A stretch of DNA of 64,000 nt, taken from contig JACEVL010000144.1 in NCBI GenBank assembly GCA_020284085.1, forward strand, positions 248,001 through 312,000, written 5' to 3'. Of the stretch, positions 13,296 through 28,200 are shown one piece after another. The notes beneath the pieces are model-generated. The model made no database searches. It was not told the origin of the DNA and was given only the letters and a program-made list of their open reading frames with translations. The stretch is from Aporrectodea caliginosa. Lineage: Eukaryota > Annelida > Clitellata > Crassiclitellata > Lumbricidae. Numbering within the stretch: the stretch's first letter is position 1; each line of letters starts with the position of its first letter. The translations under genes and the position numbers were made by a program.

Positions 13296-16200
13296 GAAAT
13301 CTTAAATAATGTATCAAAGTTTGTCCGAGGATCAACCCATGAAATCAACATTCCTGGTGATGAGTTGGCCAGAGCTGCATTGTTTCTCTTGTGCACATTA
13401 CCTTCGTCAAGACAGGCTGTTCTAGAGTACTTGTGCAGCATTTATGATGAAGCCGTGAATGAGCATATGCTTAAGCCCGATCTTGGAGGTGGAGGTATGA
13501 TTTTCAGCGAATATTTCATGTAAAATCAATGCAGCGCCAAAAATTACCTTTTTCAACTTGGTATACTGTTTAACCATTTAATCAACTACCTGGTCAGTGA
13601 ACAACAAGAAAATAGAGATCAACATGGCAAGGATATATGCACTATATGAGTTTTCTTCCAAAGATCGCATTGTGATGCCAACTTGTGCATAGCTAAATTT
13701 TGGATCCTTGGCCACAACTGTGTTATGTCTGAATTTGCGTTATATCAATGCATGTTATAGCGAGGGGTTATTATGGATGTAGGTGCACTGTGAAATTAGT
13801 AGAGAAGATGTGTTGAGATGCCTCATATGATGCAGACATTGACTGCAGATGCTGTTGCCATTGTTGAATTTTAACGTCTTGCTGTATTTTTTTATAAAGA
13901 CGTCTGTTAGTGCTGCATAAATCTTAAAGGTGCTATATAAATGTCTGAATACATTTCCCTATTGTAGCAATGTAGAAATGTTAGTAATAGTTGTTCTAGA
14001 GAAATGTGCAAATACGTGAATAAAAGTAGTAGCAAGTTTTGCTTTTTCTCAATGCTGATGAAATATTTTTCAGAAATTGATGAAAGTCATTTGGATCCAA
14101 TCATCAGTGAAGTTCAGTCACTGATCATTGGCTTCATTCGAAGTCAGCCAGATGCATGGGCTCCAATCATTTCATCAGTAAGGCTTTATTTTCATCTATT
14201 TTATTATTGTTTTAGCCTTTAATTTTATGACAGTTTTGAGCCTCAGAGCTTATGCTGACCTGATATAGAATAAAATACAGCCCGTAAAAACAAAGTTTTT
14301 TACTATATCCATCTAGTATCCTATAATGCGTCTTATGAAGCAGTTACCTCTACAAATATATAGTCCGCGTTCATTTTACGACTGCGGCCAATCACAACGC
14401 TGGCCAATGACAACGCTGCGTATGGGAAAAGGGGATTCCCGATTCGAAAAGTTGAGTCCCCGATTCTATAAGCTAGCCTTTTGGGGAGCTGAAATTTTGA
14501 TAGAATGAAGTGTCTGCGAGGGCGAGTCTATCTGCCAAGTTTCATGACGATTGAATGATTGTAAGTGATCGAATTAGTCGTCGCAAGATTTGACTTTTTA
14601 GCCTGTGGCTCAAGCAATCAAGCAAGCAATCAAGCAAGCAAGATTTCCGCAAGTTAAACTAGATGGATAATAAATAAGTGTGCCATTATGGGTTTAATAT
14701 GTGGCTGAGTTAAGTACCTATTGTTGAGCTCGAATAAAGAAAGTTCTTAGTAATAATTAAATTAGTTTAATGGAACTGGCAAGACTTTCTGATTTGTTAT
14801 TTGAGGTGCAAAGATGCTCCGTTGTATTTAATGGTTTGTAATTACCAATTAAATATTGCCCTTCCTGAGCTGTATGAACTTTGAGCATTATGATTTTTGT
14901 GTTGCAGTGGGTCATCGATCTGTTGGGTCACATCAGTCGAAAGTATTCCGATCGGAGGAGCATGCCTCATACGTCCAGTCTGAATGAGTTGCTGCTTCTG
15001 TGGATGACTTGCGGTCCCACAAAATCACTGATCCAGATTGCTTCTGAATGCTTCACTTGCATGTATGTCACCAAAAGTTTTGTTATAGTCTAGCATGTCT
15101 CTTTTCTTAGTTTAATCTAATCGTGTCTAGTAACTTACTTAACTGGTATCGAGAAGTTAGAGTTTGGTTATGCTAGATCATGCAATAGGCTGTCTTACTG
15201 TTGACAGTATACAATGTGTGAACGGCATCATTAAATTATTATTATTACCTTTTTTACTTGACTTGAAGGTGCAACTTAACAATGGACCTGTTAAATTCTG
15301 CCTGCAGAACTCGAGCTGTTAATTTCTTTCTGTACAATGATAATAAATGCCTTGAGTGTATGTTGTTTATAGTCAGCTGTTCGTATTTTTGAGTTTTTGC
15401 GTTTGTTTTAGGTCAGGTGATGTGGCCAACAAAAGTGTAGATGCTCTGCTCGAGGCATCTGTTCGACATTCACCACATTTTGACTGGGTTGTAGCACACA
15501 TTGGGTGTGTACCCTGTAACTTTCCATGTAACACACTCAGTCATCCAGCTCTAAACTTCTATTATTAACATTGAACACTTGTGCAGTGTTTATCTATGGC
15601 AAAATTTAGACCTTTGAATGCAACACACCATGGTAGTAGGAATTACCATGTTTTGCATTGTTTCACTGATAGGTTTGTTATCAACTTGGTAGTGTCTTTG
15701 TGCTTGTCACCAGTCAAGCTGAATTGAAGATAATTAACCTTTTATGTGATTTTGGCAGACTATTTCTTCCAAATACGGGATTTGCTTAGTATTTTGCACA
15801 CATGTTAGAGTTTACTGTTGCTGAGCTTGCAAATTGGGAATTATTCTTCACTTCTGCTGCAAATTTTCTACATTTTGACGGTATGTCTTCACACGGCAGG
15901 TCTTGTTTTCCTACGACGATCATCACTCGTGTCCTTCTGTGTGGTCTGAAGGATTACTATCAACACATGAGTGGACAAACAGATGGTGCACATGAAAACA
16001 AGATGTCATCAGTTGTGGGAATCCTGAGTCACATGGCAGTTCAGCATGCAAATGACGTCCGTCATGCCATCTGGAAGCTTTTCCAGGTCTCAGAAATGTC
16101 TAATGATAAAGAAGCATTAACTTTGTCCTTTATCCAATTTCTAATATAGTATAATCTACCCTGAGGGTTCCTATTAATGACAATGAAAGGTTCTTAAAGG

Positions 16201-19200
16201 GTACTGGTATTTTCCCAATTTAGCCTGCTTACCATAAACAATTCTGTGGAAACAGTATTACTTGCTGCCCTGTAATAGCAATTTATTCCATGGATAGAGA
16301 ATGAGTCAAGTAAAGTTCCTATTATCGTTAACCTTTCAGCCACAACTCATACAATTATGACTAAATTCTCCTTCACTGTAATTTAATCTAATGCTACCAA
16401 CTGACTTCATCCTTCAGTAGTTAAATTTTGTATAAATTCTGCATTGGTTACTTTTAGATATTAATCCTGAGATTTTTTATATAACATCATGTGAGCAAAA
16501 CAGTTATATGTTGTATAAGCTGTACCTTCCCTTCGTTTGTTTTCAGCGACTGTTCATATGTTATTTCTGTTTGAAAGGCATGTTTTTGTATTGTGTTTTC
16601 TGTTTAGGACAGCTTAGAAGACAGTGCAAGTGAAATGCAGATGTCTGGTCCTATGTACATTCTTCATCTCTCTACAATGTCCAGTTGGCTTTTACAAGCA
16701 GCTGTTGATACCTTTGTGGACAATGGTTGGTTCAAATCCCTGCTCTTTGGTGACAAGAGAACCAATTGGAGTACTGTTCCTTAAGAAGTCGATTGTTTTT
16801 TGTGAACTTTGTAATGCTTTCACAATTTGATCAGGGCTTTTACTGATATTTCATAGTGTGAAAATTGCAATGCATTGTTTAGCCTTGTTACTTGAACATT
16901 TGTCTGGTTATTGTATACTTACTTTATTGAAATTCTGTTGAAAAATAGCTGTGTTGTTGACAGCATTTACTGGCTGGCAACATTTAGCTATGCACTATTG
17001 AAGTTTGCATGTGTGTATCAGAGCAGTTGTATATTAAGTTGCCATTACTTTATGTTTCCCTGTGGTAGAATATTTGAAGAAATGTCTTTTGCCATCATTA
17101 ATGCAAATAAGTAGCTTTCTCCATTTTTTTATTTGCAAGTTGTGAAAAGATTTGATTATTTAATGATGAGTTTATCAGTAGGCCTACTGATGTCAAAACG
17201 AATTATGTTAATTTTAGTCACAGCTGATCACCTTCAAAGACTCAGTAAGCAACTTAGTGCAAGAAAGCCATCTTGTATAAAAGATTTCAACAGGTATTTA
17301 AAATAGCACTCATGTTTATCTTATTTGATTCTTAGTGTAATCTTGTAATGTACATAGCACATACTTTCATTTTTATGTGTGAATGTGAAATGGTTTTGAG
17401 ATTGTTTACAGAGCTGTTAATATTTGCAATACATTGCTATAGCTTGATATTGCTAATACTTTTGCTAATAAAAGTATATCAGTAATTTTATTTTGGTATA
17501 TATTGCTTGAGTATCACCCCTAGTTTTTAACCTTTAAATGAGCTATTCTCGATACCATTACTTTGACCCGCTGTGTAGGGTTTCCCATGTAATTTTCCAT
17601 AATAGACTGATTGACTGATTTTTTTGCTGATGCCTGCAATTTGTTGTGCTTCTTATTCATTTATAGTCAGCAGTTTCAAACCAAAGTATCAATTGGAAGC
17701 ATGTCCTTTTGCGACAGTAGTTAAAATTGAGTGGTATATTTGATTAATTGTGTGAATTTGTAGTTTCGAGATTGTGATGTTAGCTAGGTATTACGATTTG
17801 GCCTACTGAAACGAAGCTAGCTGAAGCAATGCCTGAGCTTAATGATTGAAGACTTCTTCAGATGTGTCGGCCTGAGTGAATCTGACAATAAAGACTTGCT
17901 ATAAGTATTGATGAAAGTTTTAGTAATATATTGAGCTTTAATAAAAATGTGAGACAACGTGACAAAGACAGGTTTGAAGTCTTGATGCGTCGCTTGATCC
18001 GCTATCACTATCTCCCTAGAGATTCCCTGTCTTTTGAGCAACTATGCACAAAGGCTGATTCCCGCCTTTTTTCATCGATCCTGGTGGATAATGGGCATGT
18101 TTTACATGAATTGCTTCCCCAATTAAAACTTCTAAGTATTCCCTCCGCCCCAGGGCAGATAATTCCCGCAGATAATTTGATGCGTAAAACTTTCATCACT
18201 AGGATGATATATAAAGTATGATAAACATTGGCTGACTTCTTAGATATATGCGGGACAATAATGATTGTGCACCAAGGTGCTGTTGATTTATTAAGGGATA
18301 TTGTCACTAACTTACTTAATGCGAAAAACGTTTATTGTTAGGATACTTTATCCATTTTTAACTGCATGTATAAGATGTCTGTACACCAAAGTGCGATTAG
18401 CAATTGGTTAATAAAGAATATACTTACTTACTTACTTAATATTTATGCTGTTTGCTTTTGTTTTAGCCTCATGAGTCTGATAATTCATTTGCTAATGAAA
18501 TGTGATTATCGTTCAAATCGTGTGATTCAGCTGCTGCTCGATTATGCATGTATACCCCCAAAACAAGGTTAGCATAGCTGATTGTTTAGTTTTCTATAGG
18601 ATCTGGGGTACTTTGAAATGAAACCATTGGAAACTACATATTCCAATGTATCATTTAAAAAAAGCTGTCATAACTACAAATAAAATTTCATATAGGGATT
18701 CTTAGTTGTTTCTTTTGTAGTGATTTGATCTCGTCATTTTGTCTGAATAAGTGTTTATTGTTGTTTCATAATAGCTATGTTTTATTGAAGACATTCATTG
18801 GTATTAGCTTGTATGCTATCAAGAGCATTCACTAGTTTACTACTACTGGAGCCCTTTGCATGATTAACTTCTGGTTAGCTGTAGGTTGAGAACATTCATT
18901 GTTTGAATTATGATTGCGTGTATAAAAGGAACTTCAATGACTAATGCTGTATTATTGAGAGCATCTATTCTTTGAATTTTCTGTTTTCAATGTTGGTCTG
19001 ATTTTGAAGTGGAGTGGGTTATTCAGTTTCTGTAATTTTTTTACCTTTTTCAGATCTTGGTGCAGCACCAACTGAAAGCTCTGTTCAAATTGAAATCCAT
19101 TTCTTCTGTTCACTTGTTATGGTAAGAAAATCACAGTTGATTTTAGAAGTTTAAGAATCAGGTTTAGTGTTCTGAAGGAACGTTAGGAGGAGAAATTTCA

Positions 19201-22200
19201 GATAACAAATTCTCCAAGCTGTTGGATATTAGAATAACTCAAATTATGATAGAAATATTAGAAATCTCATTACTCACAGCGATGTCCAATCTTTTCTGCC
19301 CATTACAAGTTATCAAATGCTGTTTCAGCATTTTAAGAAGTACAGTTATTATAACAAATGTACTGCGACATTTAAAGCTCCCTTTAAGAACCTGTCTAGA
19401 GTCAGTTGCTATCCTGATTTGAGGCACTTGCCTTAAATATTTAATGGCTTAAAAGTATGTTTTCCCCATTTTCAATGAACATCAGAATCAAATGTCAAAC
19501 CATGATTAAAAACTCATAATCACTACTGCTCAAAACTTTGGATGGATAATTTTTGGCTCATGTTTCTGATGCAATCAATCAATTTTAGTTTATTCTATCA
19601 AGACAGGATGACATAGACGCTTCATGATTACAGTCGTAAATAAGGTCTTTATGGCTCTGATATAGGCTGTTGTGATTAAGCTGATGATTAATATATGTTT
19701 TCAACTAGGATACATGCTATAAAATTTTGTTCTTGCTTCTGGGGGAGAGTGAAATTGCGAGTTCTTGTTCTAAGGTAGTGTTTGTTTTGTCTAGGGTGGG
19801 GGAATAGTCTCCGGAGTACGTGATCAGGGTTATTCTCTTATTTTAAATGAAGGTTATTCTCTTATTTTAGTCATTGCTTTTTGCAACCGTCCAAGCTTTT
19901 GCTTGAATCCTGTTACTTATAGTTCCTTCTAACGAAAGGTTACATAGTGTTTAGGTTACTGTTGTCAGAATTACGTTTATGTCAAAACACCTTCAGCCCA
20001 TGGACTACATGCAGAGCACTATAGTTAAAGTGTTTACACAAAAACGTTTGTAATGTTGTTATAATGCAAGTTCTCATGTACTACTCAAGAACACAGATCC
20101 AAAATTTAATCAGCTTTGTGAGCACTCTGCTACTTCTTTATAAATGGTAGACTCATTATGACATGCTTTGCTGTAGCATCAATTCTTACATCATTTGCAA
20201 ACCAATTAACCAATTGAAAAATAGACTTATTAAAACATAACCTCATTATGAAGCGATTCTTACTTTGAATCCCAAAGGTCACATTATGACAAGCTTTCTG
20301 TGTCCTGCAACATCTTTTTAATGCAGTATATGATGACTGCCAAATGTAGCATTATAAGGAGCATCCAGTGTAATAAATGAGTAACAGTTGTATACTGCTT
20401 TACTGCAAAATTTATGGCACCTTTTAAGAATCTCTCTGTAGTTGGATTGCTGTTCTGATTTGAGGAAGCTGTGTAACTTATCTTGCCTGCTTTGCTTTAT
20501 TTTGCAGAATCGATTGATTGTGGAACTTCAGCGTGTCACAAATGCCCGCGCCTCTGATGTTTTGCCTGAGATTCCTGTGTTGCATGGACTCAAATCTCAC
20601 ACATGTTTCCTTTCACAACTTGTTGTAACATCCACCGAACCAAAGTAAGAAGTATAAAATTCTATCCAGAAAGTACCTGAAAGTAAAAATAGAAAGGAAC
20701 AGGAATTAGGTAAAAGCAATTCATTATTGCCCTGTTACCCTTGTAGTTTGGAACACCGTATATATACCAGACTATAAGTCGATCCTTCTGCAATGCGATG
20801 TGACACAAAAGTGTGCAAAATTTGTGTAGATATGGTGCATCCATATACTGATGGTCAGGCACATTTATGCTAATCGCGTATGTAAATATTTGGCCATTTT
20901 TAGAGCATACTTGCTAAAAAATAATCTTTTGATGAAATTAAATTTTATACACTTTAGAAATAAAAAATGTTAACATTTGGTGTTTGTTGTGGTTTTACGG
21001 TAGTTGTAGTAATTTTGAAATTAAAGATTACAACCTGTTCTGTTTGTTATGATTTTACGAGTACTTGGTTCTATGCCTCTAGAAAGTACTTGGTTCTATG
21101 CCTCACATCGCTGAAGGGATCCAAAGATAATATATTGACTGATAGAGAGACAGTTAGATATTAGGCAGATTAATCATATCAGCACCTTTATATAAGTCGC
21201 TACCCTCGACTCTCATGTAAAAAAAACACGACTTGTAGTCCAGAAAATATAATATAGGTGTATGTATGGTTGCATTCATTCATTCATTTCGAACATTTGT
21301 TTAGCGCCCCTTCAAGAAAACTACTCAGAGGCACTCCCGACTCTAGCATGGCCAAAAAGAACAGTCTTAAGGTGAGAAAAGAACATAGAAGAGAAGGTCC
21401 TAGGAAAGAGGCGAAGCTCCAGAGGGAGGCCATTCCAGGTCGAGGGACCCACCACCGAGAAAGTGCGATTATGCATCAAGACATTTGACATAGCGTCCTT
21501 TGAGTGCATAACAAAAGTGCTTTGTTTTTCTTTCACTTTAGGGTCACGTGGGTTGTTAGACTGTTGTCCAGTCTTGCTTTGCACTGTGGAGAGGACTGTG
21601 CGGCCGATGTTCTGTCTGACTTTCTCACTTCATGTAGAGAAAACACAAATGTAAGTTGCCATGCAATTCATATTTGTGAATTGAAAGTCTTATTTAAGTT
21701 TCAGTAATTTATTTTAAGCCCTCAAATTCTGAAGTCTTTCTGGGTGATAAAATTTTTAATTAATCTTTGTGTAGGTCTCAGTGTAGTTAGAAATCTCAGA
21801 CAGAGGCTGTCAGATATGAAGTCACTTGCACTGTAGCCTCCTGTCAGACAATATTGTTCAATTTACTTTGACAGGGCACATTGCTGTCTAATTATGAGCA
21901 AAAGTGATTCTGCATTGTGATTTTAAATACCAGACAGTTTATCATTTCTAGACACATTAATAGCTACTGTTTTCAGACATTTCATAGCATGAAAGTGCCT
22001 AGACTGAATTCCTAAACATAGCTTAGCTCCTGCTGGTACTGAGGAGGCTGGCAGTGGCAAGTAAGAGCACAAGTACCATAATTTGTTTCAGGTTAAGCTG
22101 CTTTTTGGTGTGAGGAGTGGGAAAATGTACAGCTATATGCAGTTCATGTGCTCTGGAACTGAACTGTCGTTTTCAGGGCTTAAAGCCAGTTCGAGATGGT

Positions 22201-25200
22201 GACTGCTCTGTATTCAAGCAGTTGTGCACAGCTGATACAGACTGCTACACAGCAAGTTGCTGTACTGCATACTAATATATTAAAGGAGGTATTATTGTGA
22301 GCCATGGTTTAACCGCTCATTAACCCTTATGATGAACTGCATTGGTTTCCCATACATTTTAGTACTCGCTCGTCGTTAAAGGGTTAAGTAAGTTCACTTT
22401 TAAATTGGCCTCACTTAAACGTGTCTTCACTGTACTTTTATTATGTTATGATACAGTCTCTTCATGTGCGTAATATAATACAAATGCTGCATTTTGCTGT
22501 TTTTTTTATTGCTTATATGAATGTTTTGGTTTACTTTCCAACAGATATCACACTTTGTTCAGGTCCTTCAAGATGTTCAGGGCAAATATCCAGATATTGT
22601 TTCAGTGACCATAGACAAGACATTGATGAAGGTTACGCAGAAGGCTGACATCGTGGAACCAGTATTGCAGAACCTGATACAGCTGTGTCTTTGGGAGGCA
22701 GAGGATGAGCAGAAGAACACGGGGCATGTGTTAATGTGAGTTTCAACAGATGACAAAACTTTCACCTTTTACAGCATCACAGTCACTTCAACTGTGTTTT
22801 GTATAAGTTCCCTGATGATCATTATGATATGAAAGATGACAATTTTCACAGGGTTTCATGTATACCTCTGGCATCAACTTTAATTTCTATTGTCATTCTT
22901 TTCATTCTTATAAGCGTAGGCATTTTCACGATATTCGTAATTCGTATCTTTTGCACTCCACTTTACTTTATCATCACTGTCAAGCTCTCCTTCTCATTTT
23001 TTTCTGGAACAACATAATGACTTGTCATGCAAGAATGTTCTTTTATGGTCTGCTTCCAGAAAACAGCTTCGGGATTTATCTTTGTTGCCCCACCAATTTG
23101 GAGTATCTTTCTGTTCTTACATTTTTCAATGTTCTATCAGTGCTTGGAAACTTTTCATTTTAATGTTGGTTTAGTGCTGTAAGGTCAGGAGTGCCTTAGA
23201 GAAGTTATCTTGAAAGAACATTCTATATTAAAGGTATGACTGTAGCACATTTGTGAGATACTGAAAGGTGTTTTATTAAGTATCGTGATGTATACACACA
23301 TACATGACTGAAGCTTTCTGTTGACATCTTATTGATTGGTTGTTCAATTTTGACAGATGTCCAGTGATAAAGCCACTTAGTGACCATGTTGGCTTGCTCG
23401 TCAATTACTTGTCAAATCCCAGTGTCCAGATTTCATCAAAGGCTATGAAACTGTTGACCCTGCTGAGGATTCCACACGAAACAGGGGTCGCTGTTCTCAT
23501 GACACTCTGTACCGATGTTGTCAGCTATATGTTTAGATCCATGTTCTTGACAGGCAAGTTTAAGTTTCTTCTTTGGATCAAATATGCTAGTTGTCTTCTC
23601 TCACTTTATAATGTAACCATTAGTGTGGCCCAAACTTGCACGGCAAAATTTTTTTGTTGAAACTTGCTGCTCCACAAGGCTGCCCTTGTTCCACTTGACA
23701 AGAAGACTATGTGGTGAAAAAATTGAAGAGATCTGAGCATGTTTAGAGGTCGCGCCATTTTGACACTTTTTAGAAATCCCGTTTTATATAATAGTTACAT
23801 TATAAATTAGGATTAACACCATGAACTCCAAGTACCTTCTTTCTAAATCATAATCTAGATGTCAACTGTATTTCAGTAAATTGAAGAACAATAAGCTTAC
23901 TTACAAATAAAAAAGCTTGTTTTCAAGTTCTAATTGTCTTTAGAAAATGGTTGCTGAATTAGAGGTAGACCTAATCTATAAATTTTGCATGCTAACTTAT
24001 AGACTAAAGTTTTCATATGAATTCGTTTAATTTACAATTGGATTGTTCACTATTGCTCCTCATACCGCTAAATTTGCATGATTAAAGTATTTTTTTATTT
24101 GTGAAGCACTCCTTAACTGTGAAATACAACGCATGCCTTTTCACTTTTTATAATATAATAAACGCTTATATGTAGCAAAAACAGCAGCTATCATGGCATC
24201 AACCAGGAGTTCTCCACAATTTTGGCTGTTAGGGATGCCTAACAAGGACATTTTTGGGTCTGGACTACCAACAAATGGGGCTATGTTTCATCACCAAAAT
24301 GAGTGATTCGGGTGTTAGCTAGCTGCGGAAGTCGTATGACGGTTACAGTCTGCTGAAGAAGAATAGACTTAAATTCAAGATTTCTGCCGACTCAAAGAGG
24401 GACAGTTTAAGGTCGATTTAAATTAACTATTTGACATCTCACGGAAAGATGCAATGACTTTGATGACAAGTCAAGAGGACAAGCTCTTTCTAAAAATGAG
24501 AAAAAAGATCCTTCAAGTTTGTTGCCAAAATCTTGACGAACAGAGAGACTCACAAGAATTTCAGCGGCGCTCAAGCGGCAGTTCGAAAGTAAGAGTAAGT
24601 AGCCGACCAATTGCAACTAAGTAGTGTTGTTACAATTCAGTGATTTGAAGCTTCTTGCATAGTTCCTTCAATACTCAGACCGTGTCATCAAAGAAAAAGC
24701 AGTGGAGGCATTCAGTCGTCTTCTCTGGTATTTCACCGTGCACCCTGTGCCACTTGCTTTGTTTGATGAGAAAACAGTGAAACATCAAGGCCACTATGGT
24801 GAAAACCTTACTTACCCACCTAATCAGCTATCCACGAAACGGCTGGACAGGAGATCCTTTGATCACCACACTACACTGGAGGCATATGTCACAAGGAGTT
24901 CTTTAAAACTGCTTGGTCGTCTTACTATCCATGGTCAAGAACAAGCCAAAACTTTCCTATCGAAGCTTTCTGCTCTCTGACCATTGAACCCTACATTCCA
25001 GTCGATGAAGCCTAATGTCAAACTTTTGATGTAGTCAATGACTGTGCAGAACGTGGAGTGGCTCTGATCTTGTCTCACAATGATGTACTAACTCAGGATG
25101 AGTCACAGAAACAATACTTGCTGCAACTTGACTCCAGTCATCGCACAATGATTTCTTTTCCGACAAGAGCAAAATGAAATAATCGCGGTTTTCGCGTTTT

Positions 25201-28200
25201 CCGGCACTTCAATGACGGTTATTTATGTAGACTGGAAAACTACTTTAAAAATAAAAAAATTATATTTCATTACAAATTATTTGCATTTAATGCACTCTGA
25301 CTAAGCAGTAACACTGCGGTATATATTTTTATTAGGCTGTTCAACGTTCAAAATAATGACTGCCTTGAAATTCAAAATGATACATGTCTTTTGACGTTTC
25401 ATACTATATAGTGTAAAAGTGTGCAAAAGGCGCGACCTCTAAATATAGTTCAATCTGTCCAAAATTTTGCATACAGGGTTATATTTTCATGTGTAACAAG
25501 GGCAGCCTTGTGGAGCCAAACATTTCCACCTTTTTTTGTTTTGGGCCACCCTAGTAACCATGGAATGGTCATACTGTGGTAAAGCGTAATTTAACATTGC
25601 CAGCCAGATGTCAAGGCAATTGGTTCAGAATTTTAGTCCAGATATGATCCATATATATTATGCCTTAAAATAACCACTCCTATGATGCCTTAGAAGTGGC
25701 AAGTACTTGCATTTCATTTGATAGATGCAAATAATAAGACGTGTACAGCTAAAGGGTTTGGTATTTAAATCATAAATAAAATACAGCCAATAGTAAAAAC
25801 AAAGTTTTTTACTATATCCATCTAGTATCCCATAATGCGTCTTATGAAGCAGTCACCTCTACAAATATATAGTCCGCGTTCATTACGTCGCCCGATATCT
25901 ATATTTAGAACGTTCTAAATATAGATATCGATGGGAAAAGGTGATTCCCGATTCGAAAAGTTGAGTCCCCGATTCTATAAGCTAGCCTTTTTGGGGAGCT
26001 GAAATTTTGATAGAATGAAGTGTGTGCGAGGGCGAGTCTGTCTGCCAAGTTTCACGACGATTGAATGATTGTAAGTGATCGAACTAGTCGTCGCAAGATT
26101 TGACATTTTAGCCTGTGGCTCAAGCAAGCAATCAAGATTGCAAGATTCCCGCAAGTTAAACTAGATGGATAAAAAATGGCAAGACGTCTGCTGACAGGTA
26201 ATGGAATTCAGAAGGTGATCAAAAAAGGCTGACGAATGTGAATAATGCAAACAAATGTTTTTTGAAGGTCAAAGGATTAATATATTGGATGCTTTCTATA
26301 GCCTCTCAACTCAAGAGATGGTCTCCACTCAAGAGATGGTCTCCACATGATGGTCTCCACTCAAGAGATGGTCTCCACTCAAGAGATGGTCTGGGTCCAA
26401 TCAAGAATTTAATTAGGTTTGACATTTGCAAACTAGGGATTTTTGGCTTGGAAGAAAATTATTAATTGCTCTACCTTTCATGTTGAATTGTTGATTCTGT
26501 ATTTCACCCTTTGAGGTTACTTATTCTTAGTTTCCTCAGAAAGTTTATTATATCTTTTGCTTTAACTTTGGTGCCTGTTGCAGATGTACAGGAGAAGTTG
26601 AGGACTTGTGAGTCGTGTATAAAGTACCTAAGTCGCTTGTCAGAGAAAACTTCCATTCAGTCAGCCATTCTTAGGTGCCTTGTCGAAGGCACCTTGTCAA
26701 AGGTACCACTGCTTATTTGTATTGATGCACAGTAGTATGATAACCATTGCTAGCACTTTGGCCTGTCACCTCTGCTGTGATTTATGTAATTTATAACAAT
26801 ATGATATTTACATGCCAGACATCAATACTTGAACCAGAAGCAAGCCTTTTTTGTTTTTTATTATTAATTTTTACTTAAATTTTAATATTTTGGAAAGTTT
26901 TGAAAATTTGAATTGTATGGAAAATAGTTGTCGATATGTCTTTTGTTATGTTTAGTTATTGTATCTAGAGAATGTTGTGATGGAATTGTTTTTAGATTTG
27001 TTGCAGTAATGCATTTCTATATATGTTTGTGTAGGATTATTTTATAATAAATTTGTTGATGTATGTATGATCATGACTCTTACTACTATATTGAATTTTT
27101 AAGTACCTGACAAAAGTGCTACAGTACAATCATAATCAATACAATAAGAGAATGTATTTGTTGGAATGTTCTTTTAATGTTTTGTGGTAATGCTTCTGGA
27201 AATATTGCAATAGAATAATGTCACACTTTCTGTTCTTTCAAGATAATGTAATTATGTGTTTTGGTTGTTCTTTAAGGAGTACAGTTCTTTATTTGGTATG
27301 GATGTAATGAACACTGGTTGCTCAGCTGAAAAGAGGGTGAAGAAACTGGAATCCAAGTTGACGATAGAGAATGAACTTGCCAAAGTTGGTTCTTCATCTT
27401 TGGTATTTCATGCCGGTGTAATTGGTCAAGGATTGAAAAACTCTGCACAACCAAATTCATTTAATAAGGTTTGTTTACCTAATCTTCAAATTTTTCAGCT
27501 TGTAGTGTAAGGTGTCCTGCATTTCAGGCATATTATTCTGATTCATACGGTTTACTTTGGGACAAACATACTGAATCTACAGAGCACATGGATAGAGCCA
27601 CACTTTCTGTTCATCAAATGTAGCACTTTAATGATGAGCTGCATTGGTTTCCCAGTCACTTTTAGTACATGCTGGTCGTTGGTGTTAAATGGTTTCTGTC
27701 TTCTGAGCACATGTCTAAGAGTTAAGTTCACTAATCAATAGACGTCATGTTCTTTTTATCCATGTACCATTTGTCAAACTGTTAGATTGAGCTTCAGATG
27801 CATTAGTTACAACTTCAGGTCAACCCAACCCATTTAGGGTTGACCGTTGATGATTCATGCAGATTTTCCATTAGGTAGTTGTGCTTAGAATGAGTTTTTC
27901 ATGTGGGTGAATCTATCTGAGTTATTTCTTGTCAGAATAAGTTACTTGTTGTACAGGCAGATGAAACGCATCACAGACAGCTTCTGCTTGAGGCCATATG
28001 GATGTGCAGTTGCCAAGCCAACACCTCTAGGAACGGTTGCCCAGTGCCGGTTGAGGAACGGAGGCTGAAGCCAGAGGCAGCAAGGAACTTGGCGCTGGTT
28101 CTGTTGGAGCTCGTCTCACCGGATGTGATGTACAATACCATCAACTGGCCGGAAGAAGAATTCATTCGAAGCACGGTCGAAAGGTAAGGGATCAGCTTAA

